DNA from: Candidatus Saccharimonadota bacterium
GTDB lineage: Bacteria; Patescibacteriota; Saccharimonadia; Saccharimonadales; UBA7683
Length of the DNA stretch: 20,561 bases
Reading direction: 5' to 3'
Assembly (NCBI GenBank): GCA_018061375.1
Contig: JAGOUG010000011.1
Span: 1-20,561 of the forward strand
The notes under the pieces: generated by a model
Told to the model about the DNA's origin: nothing
What the model saw: only the letters and a program-made list of their open reading frames with translations
The model's database searches: none
In this document: in pieces, positions 18,739 through 20,561 of the stretch
Layout of the letters: every line of letters begins with the position of its first letter
How positions within the stretch are numbered: the first letter of the stretch is position 1
Translations under genes and position numbers: made by a program

Positions 18739-20561
18739 TTACATCTCATCGATAATCGGTTCAGTATTTATTGAATCTGCGCCGGCTGGTTGATTTGCTT
18801 GAGTATTTTCCTTATCTTCTTTGGATGTATCTGGAGCAGTCGGCTCATCTTGCTTCTTGGCAAACGAAGCCCGAGATAGCTCCACGGCTTTTTGAGCAAT
18901 CATCTCGTCGCCTTTATCAGGCAGAAGGATTGTCTGGCCCGAAAGTGGTTCTTGAGGCTTAATCGCAGATAATTTGGCATAGAAATTAAAGGCAGGCAAA
19001 TTACTCAGCTCGCCTTGTTCTATACTCGGTGAAAACAATGGCAGTAATAAGCGCTCATCATCAGGGTTACCACTTCGAAAACTAATAACCGTTCCGACAT
19101 TAGCTAAGATAACGCTGACCATCTGTTGATCCTTCTGCTGCGAAGTAGATTGTTCAGCCATCACCATGAACATCTTATATTTACGTGATTCTGAAAGCAT
19201 CTGGACAAAGGAGGTCGTTGCAAAGTTTTGAGACTCATCTACATAGAGGTAATAGTGGCGGCGCTCATGCTGTGGAATTCGTGCACGTCTGAGACTAGCG
19301 AGCTGCAGCTTCGCAAGCACCGTAATGCCAAAGAGTTCTGAGGTATCTTCACCGAGTAACCCTTTAGAGAAGTTACAGATTAATATCTTGCCAGAATTAA
19401 TAATGTCATCGAAGTCGATGGTAGATTTTGGTTGCTCAAGTATTTGCTTGGCTGATGCCGAGAACAGAAAGCGTCCAATTTTTGCTGTGATACCGGCAGC
19501 CATCTTCACTTTCTGCATATCGCCAGCTTTACCGAGTTCATTCTTCCAGAAGTTAATCAGGTTTTTATCTTCAAGGGTTTTTAGAATCTTCTTGCGATAC
19601 TTCGTATCATTGAGCAGATCAAAGACCGTAAACAGCGTGGCACCCTCTATAGTCAGTGCGGTTTGGATGGTATTTCGAAGCACATATTCAATACGATGAC
19701 CGCCGGTATCTTCTTCTGAGAAGATCTTACGAAAGACGGAGATGACTGATTCGGTAATGATATCTTTTTCTCGAAGAAGCGCATTGCCAGTAATTCCGGG
19801 CGTTAATTCAAGGAGGTTTAAGCCAATCGGATATTCCAGGTCGTCGGGATTGAAATACACAACATCCTGTACTCGGTCAGGCGGCACATATTGCAGTAGG
19901 GTTTCCGCCATATCGCCATGAGGATCAATAATGGCTACGCCTTTGCCGCTCTGCATATCTTGAACAATTGAATACTGCATCAGGGTAGTTTTACCGTTAC
20001 CAGTACCGCCGATAATGTAAACATGGCGTTCTCGTTCTGGCTCAGTTAACCCAATAGGTGTGCGAACGCCGTGATGGATATTTTCTCCTAATATAACATC
20101 GAACGATGCGCCATTTTTGAGTGATACTGGAGCTGGCAAGCTCTTGCTGAGAGACGTAATGAGATTATCTGTCTTGCTGATACGGCTTGAAGGAAAATGA
20201 TACAAGCTAGCGACTTCCGCTGAGGAAAGAACCAGGCTGTTTCTCCGAAGGATACTAGGTAATCGTTTATCTGCGAGGCGTCGACGATACCGACCGATAA
20301 TAGGCAGTCGCGGTTTTATTCTCATCGTTTGGTACGGCGGAACCGAGTAGCCGTCCAGTGCTGAACGAAGGGTACGAATATGGTGCGTTGCATCCGGGCT
20401 CGAAACTAAAATACGAAGGTTCACCGAGAATAGCGGTTGGGTTACTTTTTGGTGCATTGACTCCATGAGCTCAAGCTCGAAGGCGCTCAGGGTTCTGGCA
20501 GGACGTTGGCGCTTTTGTACCTGAGCTTGGAAGTTGGCGTCTTTGACAGATTTATCTGAGT
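18739..20561 (-). CDS. TraG/VirD4-like type IV coupling ATPase, N-terminus outside window
   Basis: The frame is open to the right edge, so ATG 20466 is internal and at least 606 residues are visible. Counting from that Met, Walker A is IIGGTGNGKTTL (152-162), followed by IIDPHGDMAETLL (179-191), a hallmark of the TraG/VirD4/DUF87-type ATPases, and Walker B is LYVDESQNF (407-415, D410 E411). NVGTVISFRSGNPDDERLL matches the late conserved block. Before the motor there is a beta-rich part (VNLRILVSSPDATHHIRTL). The C-terminal 45 residues are acidic, Asn/Gln/Thr-rich and probably disordered. Such ATPases drive DNA or protein through type IV-like secretion systems or pili; no partner genes are visible here. 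No nearby relaxase is seen. Confidence 0.85.
   Translation of the reverse strand, partial: SDKSVKDANFQAQVQKRQRPARTLSAFELELMESMHQKVTQPLFSVNLRILVSSPDATHHIRTLRSALDGYSVPPYQTMRIKPRLPIIGRYRRRLADKRLPSILRRNSLVLSSAEVASLYHFPSSRISKTDNLITSLSKSLPAPVSLKNGASFDVILGENIHHGVRTPIGLTEPERERHVYIIGGTGNGKTTLMQYSIVQDMQSGKGVAIIDPHGDMAETLLQYVPPDRVQDVVYFNPDDLEYPIGLNLLELTPGITGNALLREKDIITESVISVFRKIFSEEDTGGHRIEYVLRNTIQTALTIEGATLFTVFDLLNDTKYRKKILKTLEDKNLINFWKNELGKAGDMQKVKMAAGITAKIGRFLFSASAKQILEQPKSTIDFDDIINSGKILICNFSKGLLGEDTSELFGITVLAKLQLASLRRARIPQHERRHYYLYVDESQNFATTSFVQMLSESRKYKMFMVMAEQSTSQQKDQQMVSVILANVGTVISFRSGNPDDERLLLPLFSPSIEQGELSNLPAFNFYAKLSAIKPQEPLSGQTILLPDKGDEMIAQKAVELSRASFAKKQDEPTAPDTSKEDKENTQANQPAGADSINTEPIIDEM

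Noticed and set aside
1..20561. CRISPR array, insertion sequence or integrase
   Set aside because: No regularly spaced repeats, transposase motifs or recombinase genes were seen on either strand; only the two direct-repeat pairs are present.

Overview
The window reads as a piece of a Patescibacteria (CPR) genome, most likely Candidatus Saccharibacteria (TM7). This rests on gene content and layout, not on a 16S gene. Supporting features are a sortase with a long aromatic- and glutamine-rich N-terminus, a Lys/Ser-rich membrane protein with a DUF4367-like end, a PEGA-domain protein, a TraG/VirD4-like ATPase, very short gene spacing, and first genes whose -10 box lies only 6-7 nt before the start codon. 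TGA is used as a stop (for example at 3105-3107 and 5080-5082), so the UGA-glycine code of SR1/Gracilibacteria does not apply.

Layout. (1) 1-2260 is clearly more GC-rich (one sampled 60-base line is 62% GC). It carries a TPM/YgcG-like membrane protein, open at the left edge, and a LemA-like protein, and ends in a long hairpin. (2) 2310-5609 is a five-gene plus-strand operon with every junction overlapping: exonuclease III, an MTH1-like Nudix hydrolase, a HAD phosphatase, an NAD(P)HX-dehydratase-like protein and MsrA. It looks like a damage-repair cassette for DNA, nucleotide pool, cofactor and protein. (3) About 5630-5990 is a second, very GC-rich insert (one line is 73% GC) with a complete 61-aa gene, its SD and its own hairpin terminator. 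It appears to have replaced the 3' end of the next minus-strand gene. (4) 5927-7633 is an unrecognised 568-aa minus-strand gene. (5) 7674-7932 holds tRNA-Leu(CAA), a long hairpin beginning at its CCA, and a second copy of the last 21 nt of the tRNA. (6) 8016-11986 holds a sortase, a convergent PEGA/beta-propeller protein and a divergent DUF4367-like membrane protein, all envelope proteins. (7) 12037-17270 holds gltX, a SpoU/TrmH methyltransferase, a DUF3048 protein, a membrane histidine kinase and a single-domain response regulator. (8) 17295-20561 holds a DUF2177 membrane protein, an island of tandem hairpins, a stand-alone PLD domain, a small acidic protein and the 3' part of a TraG/VirD4-like ATPase that runs off the right edge.

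The most notable observations are these. The tRNA-Leu locus and the hairpin island at 17762-17935 share one architecture on the minus strand: CCA, then a long hairpin whose G-U wobbles make it fold fully only as minus-strand RNA, then short hairpins, then a second copy of the CCA-containing repeat, then a gene with TACTAT 6 nt before its ATG. Six first-in-unit genes look leaderless, whereas several internal genes have Shine-Dalgarno sequences. Two GC-rich segments bounded by large hairpins interrupt an otherwise uniform background; they are either transfers (perhaps from an actinobacterial host) or assembly joins.
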